Made by a program: the position numbers and the translations under genes. The notes beneath the pieces were generated by a model. It was not told the DNA's origin. It worked only from the letters and a program-made list of their open reading frames with translations, and did no database searches. Below, piece after piece: positions 1 through 11,704 of a DNA stretch of 64,000 nt (within the stretch, counting starts at the first letter, position 1; each line of letters begins with the position of its first letter). Source of the DNA: Panagrolaimus kolymaensis (taxonomy: Eukaryota > Nematoda > Chromadorea > Rhabditida > Panagrolaimidae); assembly GCA_028622995.1 (NCBI GenBank), contig JAJQJQ010000020.1, positions 3,038,001 to 3,102,000 of the forward strand. Direction: 5' to 3'.

Positions 1-546
1 TCATTCATAAAAAAGATGTACGACGCCATTCCGGACAAAGTCAAAAGAAAAAAAGGTAGCTTACGTAGTCTCATAAATTTTTAAAAATCAAACACGTAAA
101 AAGTCTTTTGTTTTTAAATATTTCTTTAAAAGTGAGAATGAAAAGTAAAACTAATTTTAAAATTTTCATTGAATAGAAAAGTCATCGTCGTCAACTTTAA
201 AAAAATATTATAAATAAAGGAGAAAAAAAATAAGCTTATTTTGAAATATGCACTCTAATATTTTGCAACAAAACAAAGAGGAAATGCGTCAATTTTATAT
301 TTAAAAAAATTCTCAACCAAATTAACTTTTTTAAAGAATTTTTTTTCAGAAAAATATTTTGATATAAGAAGCTAATGTCTTGTCCAATTCGAAGAAAATT
401 CTTCTAAAAAAAATATCGTTTAGTCTTAGACGAAACTAAGTTTTTTATTCGATTCATACAAAAAGTTATACTTTAAAATAATTATAAGCTACTTTAAAAA
501 AAATCATTAACAAATTTAAAAAATGATTATCTTTTTAAATTTATTA
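1..546. other. AT-rich sequence without a recognisable gene
   Basis: No open frame or RNA gene stands out. The stretch lies downstream of the minus-strand BTB gene, so its right end is probably 3' flanking sequence. Confidence 0.5.
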
Positions 547-2179
547 TTATTCAATCAAATCGAGTTTACAACCATTTTCAAAAGAAAAGCTTTCATCTTC
601 AGGAAACACTTTGACAATTATCACTTCTTTAAGACCATTGCTTGATCTACCACCGCCGCCCATATAATTGTATCTATTACCATAGTCAGGGCGTAGGCGT
701 TCTGGCAAATATTTAATTCCAAGCATTCCATTTGCATTACGGATCAAATATATTTTTGACTCTTTTTCCGTGTTGCTAATACTTATTTGAGATGTTATGT
801 CAGGCAATCCATAATAATTCCAATAACAAGAAATAGTGTTGTCATAAGGAGCGGCCCAACTTTGATTATTTTTGTATTGTTGCAAAACTTTTATAACATT
901 TTCGTCTTTTATAAAAGCAAAAGCCTTTATGCTGTTTCTGTCAGTTAATTCAATTCGACAGCCTAAAAATATATTTTTGTAAGATAGAAAATGAAAAGGT
1001 AATTACTTACCACCTCGACGTTTATTAGAGTGTCGGCTGGTGCGCGGAGGAAATAATTGTTCGTTTGTATGGTTTGCACGACTTTGATTTACATGATTTG
1101 CAAATGCGGTGGCATCACATAATACTTTACCCAATTCTTCAAAAGATGAAAAAAGGTAACCTTTTGGAACTAAAAAATTTAGTTTTATTAATTACTTGGA
1201 TCAAACTTGTCTTCTTCATACCAACATAATTATGTAAAAAGTTAAGGTTCATAACTGGGAAACGAATAAATGGCAGAATATCATCCAACTCTTCTTTGAC
1301 CATATCTTGCGTGATTTAAATTTTTTTGTTTTCCAACTTTAATTCCACATTGATGTAATCCCCAAGTATAAATCTAAAATTTATAATACAGCGAAAATTG
1401 CAAAAAAAATTTACGGCTTTAAAAAGGTCTTCTTCGATAATTGCAAAATTTTCCATTTGAACAATATCCAAAATTGTTTCTTTTTTAACATTTAAAAAAT
1501 GTTTGTTTTGTAATAAATCGTAAGTGTTTGCCATAATAAATTCAGATATCTTTTCACAAGCCATTTCCAAAGAATAAAGTTTAAGATTTTCATAAATTCT
1601 AAAGACGCTTTCCATCGTTGGTTGAGTGTTGGTTAAAAATTTATCACATTTTTCTTTTAAAAGTGTTACTCCGTAAGATTCAGCCAAATCAACCAAACTC
1701 ATAACATTAGTATAATTAACTTTACATTGTCCGAGATAAAGGTAGGTTAGAAATTCTTTGAAATCTTCATAAGAATGACCGGTAATTGGAATAGGTTCCT
1801 TAGTGGCCCAAGATCCAAACAACATAGCTTGAAATGTTTCAGACGCGGACCATAAAATAAATGAATGAGCAAAAAGTTTCTAAAATGATTTTTTGTTATC
1901 CAAATCAAAAATCAAGTTTAAATATAATATTTAGTATTCGCATTAAGAAAATAAACTAACATTGCTTCCAAATTGAAAAGTTACATCATAATGTCCAACC
2001 CTTTCGTCTTGAAGGTTAAAAATTGAAAAACGTTGTAATGAAAGTTCAACCGCGTCATTTTCTCCAATATTATAATCAAAGGACTGCTGCGGAGATTGGT
2101 TAATGACCGAAGGTTGCAACGATGAGTTTTTTGATTTATTAAGATTTTGTGAATGCACCCTTAAAGTGGTGTTTTTCAT
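547..2179 (-). CDS. BTB-BACK domain protein
   Basis: Exons on the minus strand: 2179-1961, 1879-1415, 1373-1349, 1305-1222, 1169-1011 and 962-547, giving 455 residues in frame. The first two exons join as FGSN/KLFAHSFILWSAS, the typical BTB fold entry, followed by the later BTB helices and a BACK domain that ends near ILPFIRFPVM. Proteins of this class are usually Cullin-3 substrate adaptors or cytosolic scaffolds; that role is family knowledge, not seen here. The C-terminal ~180 residues, with a Gly-rich MGGGGR patch, are not a domain I recognise. The third join needs a 43-nt intron (1348-1306); without it the frame breaks, so an indel is the alternative. An upstream start is possible, because the N-terminus is only a Ser/Asn/Gln-rich tail. 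Confidence 0.8.
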
Positions 2180-3013
2180 TCGTGAAAAAATATAAAAATG
2201 AAATAAACTTCAATTAGCAGCAAAAAACGATGAAGAAAAAAATTGTTCAAATATAAAAAAGCTTTTGAATAAATATGATTATTTTGTTTACATGTGTGTG
2301 TGATAGATAATAGCCACCACCATCTCAACGATTTTATCAGTAACCTTCCATTCATTTTTCGTCCAACCAAATAACATTATTTTTCCATTTTTAAAAGGAC
2401 CTAATTTTTTTAAAAAAAAAACGACGACCATCTTTTCTTTCTTTTTTGTGTTGTTGCGTATTTTTTCATTATTCTGATTACAACAAAGCAAATAAAGTAA
2501 TAATAACAATGTATGCAAATTATCCACAAGTCGACTTTCCAAAATATAATTTATTAGATGGGAAGAGACTCCTCCACTTTTGTTTTTGCTCGAGCGCTGA
2601 GTTTTTTAAGTCAATGGGATTTTTAAATTTTTAAATTCAAGCAACTATTCATTAGTTTCATCGTTTTCAAAAAAAATTAAGAAAATTTTCTTTTTTTTTT
2701 GCTTGAATTTTCTATTTTAACACAAAAAATTTTTTTGGCTAGGAAAAACATCAAACATAAACAACCATGGTGACTTTATAAATTTTATGCTTTACAAACA
2801 ATACTTAGGAGTGGTCCATAATAAATATTAAGAAAAAACACATTTGCATTCTTCTTTAAAATTAAAAAAAATTTTTATTATTAAAAAATAAAAAAGAAAT
2901 ATTAGCAAAACATTTTTCTAATTTTTTGTTGTTGAAAAATGTCTGTTGTTTCCTAGCTAGCATCTAATGAACATATTTTTTTTAACTTTGCTTTTTTTTC
3001 ATAAAAAAAAGTT
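2180..3013. other. Intergenic, likely divergent promoter region
   Basis: AT-rich spacer between the divergently transcribed BTB and fucosyltransferase genes. No coding sequence or RNA gene was seen. It would hold both promoters, but no specific site can be named. Confidence 0.4.
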
Positions 3014-4464
3014 ATGAAAAACATACAAATAATTGTATTATTTATTACGGCATTTGTAATAATTCAAATAACTTATAATTTATTTTACAATGATTCTTTG
3101 TTTAATCGTAAAATATTCAATTCCTTTAATAATACTCCAGAAAAATTTAAATTTGTTAAAAAATTTGATATAACTTATATCAAAAATTCTTCCGCTGATT
3201 ATTCAAATATTCCAATTCCTTTTGATGCTCCTCTCATTCTAGAATGGAATGCATTTTCAAAACATGTTGGAACAGGAAAAGGTTCAACTTTTGGAAAAAT
3301 AGAAAATTATCAAAAAGAATGTCCTTTTAAATGTTTTTACACAAACGATCACAAATTTGAAGCTATCGCGGATATGATAACTTTTAATTTTGGAAATTCC
3401 ACCCTCCGTAATTTCCCAAAAATTTCCAATCCAAATCGATTGAATGTATTTATTTCTTTTGAATCACCTCAACATCGACCATTTTTTAGAAAAGCACCGA
3501 CGAATTTTTTTAATGTTACAGTTACTTATCGATTAGATAGTGATATTCCAATTTTATACGATTTTTTTGAACCTATTGAAAATCACGAAGATGCTTGGGA
3601 TCAAGATCGAGTAAGTAAAAAAGGGAAATTTGCGTATTCCGAAAATAGAGCTTTCTCAAAATGAAAATAAGCTTTTTTAGTCTCAGAGGACATTAATTTT
3701 TAGGTTAATAAAATTATTGACAAAAAATCAAGACCTATTTTATTTATGGTTTCACATTGTAAAACACCTTCAAAGCGCGAAACCCTTGTAAATGAAATGA
3801 AAAAATTTATTAACGTTACCCAATTTGGTAAATGCAATGGAATTTTTTGCAAAGCTAACACAACATGTGAAAATGAAAATATGGGTATGCTTGTATATTC
3901 GTCTATTTTATGCATTAAATTGATGGGTTAAATAAATTTATTTTAGAATCTCATTATTTTACTCTCGCCTTTGAGAATTCAGACTGCATTGATTACGTCA
4001 CGGAAAAAACTTATCGTCTCCGAAATTTAATTGTTCCAATAATTTTGGATCGAAGTATTTTAAGAGGCATTCATGCTAAATTAAATCCATATGTAATTGC
4101 TGTAAATGATTTTGGTTCCATAAAAGAATTGATAGAGTATCTTAAATTTTTAATGAATAACAAAAATGAATATAAAAAGTAAAAATTAATTATTCAATAC
4201 CCATCGAAAAACTTAGTTTTTAGATATTTTGAATGGACAAAATTTTATAAGAAAAATAACAAAGACCCAACCATTCATATTTTGGATGATCTCGCGTGCA
4301 AATTTTGTGAAATATCCTGGCAAACAAAATTCGGCGGTATTCGAAGAATAATCCCGAATTTGCACGAATGGTGGGGAAATAATAAATGCAGAGCTAATAT
4401 TGGGGAAATTTATTCAAAAAGTGGAACTGCTTCTTTACCATCTTTAATTTATGATGATGCTTAA
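3014..4464 (+). CDS. alpha-(1,3)-fucosyltransferase, GT10 family
   Basis: Exons 3014-3610, 3704-3884, 3947-4178 and 4224-4464 give 416 residues. A single hydrophobic segment at residues ~5-25 makes it a Golgi type II membrane protein. The luminal part has the GT10 signatures: the acceptor-side motif with SFESPQHRP, a VTYRLDSDIP stretch, and in the donor-binding half FENSDCIDYVTEKTYR, the conserved GDP-fucose region. It should transfer fucose from GDP-fucose to N-acetylglucosamine on glycans; nematodes have several such paralogues. The join NEYK/KYFEWTKFY matches the family's usual YFEW motif and fixes the third intron. No defects were seen. Which linkage it makes (core or Lewis type) cannot be told from the sequence. 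Confidence 0.9.
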
Positions 4465-4661
4465 AATTAAATTAGTCATGGATTAAGAAAATTTTATTGT
4501 CTGCAGTGAACATAGAACTAAATTTAAAAAAATAATATTCAATGATACAAAAGTTATTATTAAATTTATATTTACAAATTTCCGTAATTTTCTTACTATT
4601 TTTTGTTGTTGTTGCCATAATTCAGTTAAATCACATTTCCGTGATAGCTGCAAAAAACTAA

Positions 4662-4856
4662 TTAATTATTTTCGCTATTCAGGTTTAAAGTTGTGGTAGC
4701 GTTCGTTAAATTAAGGGAAGAATTCTTTACAATTTTAAATTCAATAAATAAAGAAATTTTTATCATGTAAGTGGTTAATATAAGCACCATTAACAATAAT
4801 ACAATCAAAGTTTTACACATTTTGAAATATGGTTTATTTGTTATTGCTTGATACAC
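4662..4856 (-). CDS. possible small single-pass membrane protein
   Basis: A 64-residue reading frame with one hydrophobic segment (TLIVLLLMVLILTTYMI) followed by an Asn/Thr-rich tail with possible N-glycosylation sites (NSS, NLT, NAT). It is unspliced and has no recognised family. It lies convergent with the fucosyltransferase. It could equally be a chance frame; only expression data would tell. Confidence 0.25.
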   Translation of the reverse strand: MYQAITNKPYFKMCKTLIVLLLMVLILTTYMIKISLFIEFKIVKNSSLNLTNATTTLNLNSENN

Positions 4857-5350
4857 TTAAAAAAAGGAAAGACTTTATTTATTTTTGAAAAATGATGTTT
4901 TAAAGTTGTAAAAGGACGTCAAGCTTTTATTTGATAAAATTTTAAAATAAAAGATTATAAAATTTCGCTTTCACGTATCAAAATCTTCATAGTAACTAAA
5001 GCTCTATGACTCCTTCACTTATGTTGCTTGGAAGACATTTAGATGATATCACTTTTTTGATAATTGAAAAAACACAAACAATTTTGTCATAGGAAACAAA
5101 AAAAAATAGTGCTGTCGGGATAATTTTCTTCTCAAATCATCTAGGTTTTGTCTCAGCGTATTTTTTTTATAGTAAAATAAAAAATGAATTTAAAAAATTC
5201 TTTTCGATATAATTAAAGCTTTCCAACCAAATAAATAGAGGCTTTCTTTATTGAAAAAGCATTAAGAAAAAAGGTTATTTGTGATTTCAATTTAAAAAAG
5301 GTTTCTAATCTTGAGTTTACAATCTGAACTCGATTTTAAATTAACAATTA
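4857..5350. other. Intergenic, nothing recognised
   Basis: AT-rich spacer upstream of the small frame and downstream of the 7TM receptor. No coding potential or repeat was noticed. Confidence 0.4.
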
Positions 5351-6491
5351 TTAAATATGCGGCGCTGCTGCTTCTCTAACGGATGAAGTTAATTTAATCA
5401 TATTTTCTCCATTTTTTCTGCATAAATTTCTAATGGATCTTGCAAAAAGTAAACAACAAAATACTCCATCCAAAGCACAAAATAAACGAGCATAAGCTCC
5501 AAACATGGCGCTTGCAGGAATATGAGTAACCATTTCGCATAAATATGCAAAACCATGAACGAAAAGATCTGAGAAAGTTTGAACCAATAAAACATGTTTA
5601 ACTAAATTTCCAAAAGCTTTTGAAATAGAATTTTCAAGTTTTGATTTTCGTAAAAAATAAATTAAAAATATAGTTGCAAATAAATTTATTATTGCCAAAG
5701 TTATTCTTGTTTCTTTAAAACGTAATCCAGCTGCATCATTTCGGCTTAAAGCGGTAGGGGAAATGTTTTCTGAAAAAATTTAGTTTCGTGATTAGATCGT
5801 CTGCTTTAAATATTTATTGAAACATACTTGTTTTTCCTTCCAATGGCACGGGTGAAGACGAAATAAAAGCTTCTAACATAATTGCGGCAACACAAATTTT
5901 TACAAAAATATCCATAAAAATTAATAATTTCTGTAGCCTCTTTAATTTCGATGGATTATGAATAACTAAAATTAAGCATCTTTCGATTGTGGAAAATAAT
6001 GATGCCACAGCAGGAAGGGGCATAAGAGATAAATAAACCGCTCCACTAATATATAAAAATGCCATCGGAGATTCAATATCTGAAAAGCATATACTGTAGC
6101 AAAGAAAGGAAAATAAAAATTTGAAAAAAGATAAAATTCCGAAAAAATTATTACATTGAAAAATTTAAAAGAATGACACAGTCGTATTCAAATTTTGTGA
6201 AAAATACCGAATTTTTTAAAATTTGTGTTTAGCCTGCAAAAGCTTACCAGTTGGATGCCAATAAATAATTACAAAAGTATTGTTTACGAGAGTAACAACC
6301 GCAACAAGAATCCATAAATAAATATAAATTATCAACATTGGTGAAAGGATTATCTTTCTTTTTAATAATTCTGTTTTTATTTTATATAAAGTTCGAACAT
6401 TTATAAAAATAACAACAAAAAATGCAAATTCGATTACAATTGATTCACCCAAAACTAAGCTATATAAGTATTTAAAACGTTCTTCAGCCAT
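5351..6491 (-). CDS. nematode serpentine (7TM) chemoreceptor
   Basis: Exons 6491-6248, 6079-5828 and 5769-5351 join in frame (WHPT/DIESPMAFLY and GKT/KNISPTALSRND) to give 304 residues with about seven hydrophobic segments. A TIERCLILV stretch at the end of TM3 is like the E-R-x motif of several nematode chemoreceptor families (Sre/Srab-like, not certain). The expected role is a G-protein-coupled receptor in chemosensory neurons; that is family knowledge. The C-terminus is short and polar. The subfamily should be settled by profile search. Confidence 0.7.
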
Positions 6492-7341
6492 GTTTATGTA
6501 ATAAAAAAAGGTAAAGAAAATTTACAAACAAACAAAAAAGTTTTCTTTAATTTTTAAAAAGTATACTTTTTATTCTATTTTATTATTTCCGCATTCATGA
6601 ACAAAAAAACTTTTTGATGTTGTGTGAAAATTAATTTGTTGTTTAGTATGTACGTGTGCAAAGAATACATATATCTCGTGATTTTAATTTAAATAAAAAA
6701 GTTTCTTACAATACATTTTTTTTCTTTTGCTAGTAAACATAAAAAGATAGCAGCAGTACGTCATAATTCTCAATATCTCAATGTGTACTCTTTTAAATTG
6801 CAAAGAAAAGAAAAGAAAAGTTTCTAAAATAAATTCCAAGCCGCCAAAAGATTTTATTTTATTCGGTACAGAAAATTATAAGTCAATAAATAGGCTTGTT
6901 TAAAAAAAACCACTTTGACATTACTCATTTTTTTTACAGCAACAACAACAAAAAAAAGTATCAATGATCAGTCAAAATTTCTGTTTTAGATACAAAAATT
7001 AGAAAAAATATTAAACTCTCAAATAATTAAACTTCAAGGCTTTTAGTTATGTCCTTTGTTTTTTTTTCTGCCAATGCCCTGGAGTTATTTATTCTAAAAT
7101 AACATTTCTTGATTATTTATTTATTTATCGTTGATTCGAAAATTTCAACAAAGCTTTTTTGCTTTCATTAACTATCAAAAACCACAAAAGACAAAACGCC
7201 ATAAAAAAAATTTTTGTTTTTCAAAAGACGAATCAAACTATATTTTTTGTTTATTAGTTAATTAATTTTTTTGCTTTGAATGCTAGAATTTAAAAATACT
7301 TTACTTATTTCATTTAACGTAGGCTTGCTTAATTTTTAAAA
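6492..7341. other. Intergenic spacer between divergent genes
   Basis: About 850 bp of AT-rich sequence between the divergent 7TM receptor and choline kinase genes. It has short GAAAA and TTTATT runs only; no gene or clear element was seen. Confidence 0.4.
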
Positions 7342-9396
7342 ATGCCTGATAAAAACATGTATGTTAGCATTTTATTATTTTTTCACCAAATTTAATTACA
7401 AAATATATATTTTTAGCGATTTACTAGATTATGTCAACGCAACAAACAAAAGTGATATAGAAAATAATGAAACTTTAATTGAGAAGCTTTTATTTTATGC
7501 AATTGATTTTATTGGAGAAATATGGAAAACAGCAGAAATTAAAGATATAACTTTGCAAAAACTTGAGTGAGGTTTTGACCATATTTTTGCTATGTTCCAA
7601 ATCGAATTTCAGAAGTGGATTAGTAAATACACTCATTTTATGCTCTCTAAATATTGATGATTACACGGGCAAAGAACCAACAAAGCTTGTATTTCGATTA
7701 TCTCGAAAATTTCAAAGTGAAATAATTATCGAAACTGTCATTTCAAGTATTTTGGCTGAACAAAACCTTGGCCCAAAATTTTATGGAGTTTTAAAAAATG
7801 GGAGAGTCGAAGAATATATTCCAGTAGGATTTTCATCTTCTAAATTTTTTGGTGTTGGTTTGCAAAGTTTTTTTTTTAATTTTCAGTCTCGGTGCTTAAA
7901 ATCCTCTGAACCAGCGCTGGCGGTTTTCGGTTTTTCGGTTCGGTTTTCGGTGCATTTTCGGTTCGGTTTTCGGTGAATCGAACCGAACCGAAAATCGAAA
8001 ACCGAAGATTTCGGTTTTCGGTTCAAACCGAAAAACCGAAAACCGGGAAGCTTCGGTTCGAATTGAAAACCGAAAAACCGAAAACAGAAGAAATTCGGTT
8101 TTTAACCGAAAAAATCGATTTTTCGGTTCGGTTTGATGAAAAATAGGTGGTTAAGAATCTAAGTTTTTTTATTAAAAAAACGTAAATTTGGTTAAAAAGG
8201 CTTAGAAACAAGTAAAAATACATAAAAAAGACAAAAATATGCCTTATTTTTTACTTTTATTCAAAAAATAACGTTAAAAAAATTCAAAAAAAAATTTTTA
8301 AAACCGAACCGAAAACCGAAAATTTAGACTGAAAAACCGAAAACCGAGAAGCTTCGGTTCGGTTTTAAAACCGAAAAACTGAAAACCGATAAGTTCGGTT
8401 TCGGTTCGGTTCACCGAAACCGAAAACCGAAGGATTTCGGTAAACCGCCAGCGCTGCTCTGAACTATCAATTTTGCCGATAGCAAAAGAAATAGCAAAAC
8501 AAATGGCTCAAATCCATCAACTTGAAATTCCAATTAAAAAGAAAGCAGGATTTATGGATTTTATTGATCAGTAAAAAGTTTTCGTTGTTCCTCAAAATAA
8601 TATTTTTTCTGTCAATTTTAGGGCTTATAACAATCTCATTAAACATCCCAAATGCCCAGAAGTTTTCCATCCCTCAAAGCAATACCAAAAGTTTGCTCCA
8701 GAAAAATTTTCCATTAAAGAATTAAAAAATGAAATTGAATTTGTTCGAGAAAAATCTATAAATTTGGGGAAAAAGAATATTGTTTTTTGTCATAATGATG
8801 TTCACGGAGGAAATATTTTACTTCATAATAATAATCCAGATATTGAAAACATATCCCAATTTGATAAACCAAAAAAGATATGTATAATAGATTTTGAATT
8901 TGCATCATATAATCCTCGAGGCTTTGATATAGCAAATCATTTTGCTGAATATATTTATGATTATGATGCTGATTCTCCGCCTTTTACAAAACCAGAAAAT
9001 CTACCAACTAAAGAACATATGCTTGAATTTTTAAAAGCTTACATAGAGCAACAACAAAAACAATCAAATTTAACGGAGTCACAAATTTTGGAAGGAGCTA
9101 ATAAACTTCTAAAGGTACGCGTTTTGTACAAATTTTTTATGAGGCATAGAAAAAGAAAAAACTCTTTTTAATAGTCTCTGACTTAATTTTTAAGCCTTAT
9201 TTTTTTTTTTTGGATTTTTAAACTACAATATTTTTTCTAGGAAACTTTATTATTTATGCCTATCGCTCATATTTATTGGGGTTGTTATGTAATGAATCAT
9301 TACCTGAATAATCCATCGAGTTGGAATGCTTTGGGATTTGTAAATGATGGATTTGGAGCATATTTTATGCAAAAATATTTATTAAATGAAATTTAA
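7342..9396 (+). CDS. choline/ethanolamine kinase, one exon interrupted by a MITE
   Basis: Exons 7342-7358, 7417-7566, 7613-7823, 7887-7911 continuing at 8465-8570, 8622-9114 and 9241-9396. With the insertion and one target duplication removed, the frame is 385 residues with no stop. It carries the kinase N-lobe (FRLSRKFQSE), the Brenner motif FCHNDVHGGNIL near residue 226 (catalytic Asp, Asn) and IDFEFASYN (Mg-binding Asp) near 263, all intact. The enzyme would phosphorylate choline or ethanolamine with ATP, the first Kennedy pathway step, in the cytosol. The 553-bp insertion (545-bp element plus 8-bp duplication) shifts the frame and brings a stop at 7974-7976, so this allele should be null unless the element is spliced out. 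The first exon is only 17 nt. Confidence 0.85.
7912..8456. mobile_element. hAT-type MITE inserted in the choline kinase exon
   Basis: A 545-bp non-autonomous element. Its ends are perfect inverted repeats starting CAGCGCTGGCGG, and the 8-bp direct duplication CTCTGAAC flanks it (7904-7911 and 8457-8464). An 8-bp target duplication with CAG-type ends is the hAT signature. The interior near both ends is packed with iterated CGGTTCGGTTTTCGG-like motifs in opposite orientation, probably transposase-binding repeats. There is no transposase coding. Confidence 0.9.
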
Positions 9397-9465
9397 ATTA
9401 TTTAAAACAAAACCGTTATTTTACAATTTTTTTAAATATTAACCGAGTTAATTAATATTTTAATT

Positions 9466-10748
9466 TTATAATAAAACATCACTAATTAATAAACCAATTT
9501 TGCTTGATTCTGAAACAATTTCGGGTTCCATTGACGTTGTTGGACTCGAAGATGCAGTTACAGTTGGTAAAGCTTCAATGATATCGCGAGGAGTTAAACT
9601 TGGAGTTGGTTTTCTGAAAATTTGCTTATTTTAATTTTCAGAAAAATTACAACGAGAAAAACTTACTCTAATTTAACATAATCAGAGGAATTTCCAATAT
9701 TAGTCGACTGTAAATTACCATATTTTTTGAAACTAAGTAATTTAATAAAAAATCTTCGATATGGTTTTATATAAATTATGGTTACACAAATATCATAAAG
9801 GCCAAAACAATTCATAAGAAAAAAACAAAAATATAATATTAATGAAATTTGAGAGGAAATAAAATAATATAAAATAACTATAATAAATGCTGGTAAACCC
9901 GCGAATAAACAAAATCCAATAAATTGGGCATACGTGCAATAAAGTAACATTTGATTAGTGTTTTTTAATTTTTTAGATATTTTAACTTTTCCACCATTAA
10001 AATTGGTTGCATTTAAAATAAAAAAAATTATGGCTAAAAAATATCGAATAAAAATGAATGATAAAAATATAATAAATGGAAATCCTAAATCAATCAAGGA
10101 TATATCGTGTCGAAACACAGCCACTGAATTAAAATTTAAAGACGAAGAATTATTATTGAAATTTTTAATTTTTTCACTCAAAAAATTTTTTCCTTCAAAA
10201 TCAGGCAAAATAAAAAGACTTCGAATGAAATCAAAATAAATTAAACTTAAACATATTATTGTTATAGCAAATGTGGAAATTGAAAGAAATGCAAAAATTA
10301 TAAAAGCTTTATAACTTTTTTTAATATATACATTTCGAAGGGCAAAATATCGTTCAGCTGACATTCCAACAATAAAATCAATTAAAGTCATAGCTAAAAA
10401 TGCCATCAAAATAAATGAAACTAAAATTAAATTCGGCGAAAAATTATTATTGCCGCCATCCAAAGAATAAACTGCCAAGAAAGGATACAATAAAAATGGT
10501 TTAAATATTAATATCACCAATTCTAATAACATCGAAGTAACAACGTATGGAAGTAAAAAATATCGAAAGTTTGATACAAATTTCGGACTTTTTGTTATTA
10601 TTACATAAATAAGAAGGGCTGCTAAAATAATGGTAAATATTGAAATATAATTTATTATTGGAAGTAAAAATGATAATAATTTTGTATTATAAATTTCTTC
10701 GATGTCGTAAGTTTGAAATGAAATATTTGTTGGATAATTAAGAGACAT
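9466..10748 (-). CDS. nematode serpentine (7TM) chemoreceptor
   Basis: Exons 10748-9667 and 9613-9466 give 409 residues. The long first exon encodes seven hydrophobic segments and a large loop (PDFEGKNFLSEK...) between TM4 and TM5. The YCTYAQF...PAFIIV region near TM6 and the cytoplasmic tail end resemble the Str/Srh/Sri superfamily. I chose the Met at 10748 (MSLNYPTNIS); the frame is open further upstream, but that extension adds an extra hydrophobic stretch. The second exon supplies a Ser/Thr/Pro-rich cytoplasmic tail through the phase-consistent join YVKLE/KPTPSL. Convergent with the choline kinase, about 70 bp apart. Confidence 0.75.
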
Positions 10749-11051
10749 CGTTTCTATAAAAAAATAAATTTTTTTTTCTATTAAAAATGCATTCACGAAA
10801 ATGACAAATAAAAAAAAAGAAAAAAATAACGGCGGCAAAAAATTGCCAAGACGTTTCCAGAAAAATTGCAAAAAAATTTCCAGAAAAGGGTTTTTTAAGT
10901 TAATTTGCATCATATGTTTGAACACCAATCTTTCTTGCAATAACAAAAAAAAACAAATTCCAAAAAAACGGAAAGAAACCAGAATTAAAAATAGAGAAAA
11001 AATTGGAAAAGGTTTATTTAAAATTTAATTAATTATTTTTGTCGTCCTACT

Positions 11052-11696
11052 TAGGGTTGCACCTCGGTAAATTTACCATTCAAAAAATCGCCTTTCTTCA
11101 TTGGTAAATTTTTTTTTTTTTTTTGAAAAATTTCAAATATTGGTCGAAAAAGCCTTCTGTTTTTAGCTTTTGAACCATAAAAAATATATTAAAAAATGTG
11201 ATAATTTGTTAATAATTCCATTGTTAAAGACTTTTTGGAACTATTTTCCTTTACTATCCCATATTAGAAACACTTTTCTAATTTAAAAAAGCAGAATTAC
11301 ATTGAAAAATTTTTTTCATCCTCTTTTTATATATAAAAAAATGTTGATGTCGCTCATCATTGCTCAGAAGCAATGGCCGTCTCTTCTGATGAATCAGCTG
11401 ACGGACAAAGTGAATTCCATAATTAATTGTCTTTTCATTCACTCTTAAAAAACCATTGTTTTTTAATAAAAGTATAACTTCTCTCCTAATTTTATAACTT
11501 TCTCGCATTTGCTTTAAGAAAATTGATAGTAAAATAAATAAAATACTCTTGTTTTATGATTTTTAAGCCAAAAATCCAAAAAAGCATGGATGTCTTTTGG
11601 ATTTTTGGTAGATTTACCGATTTACCGGTAAATTAGCCGGTAAATTTACCGGTAAATTTACCGATTTTCGATTTACCGGTAAATTTAACAACCCTA
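11052..11696. mobile_element. hAT-type MITE, TAGGGTTG ends
   Basis: A 645-bp element with ends TAGGGTTG and CAACCCTA and an exact 8-bp target duplication GTCCTACT (11044-11051 and 11697-11704). Iterated palindromic TTTACCGGTAAA motifs lie inside the right end, with related GGTAAATTTACC motifs at the left. No transposase is encoded. Confidence 0.9.
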
Positions 11697-11704
11697 GTCC
11701 TACT

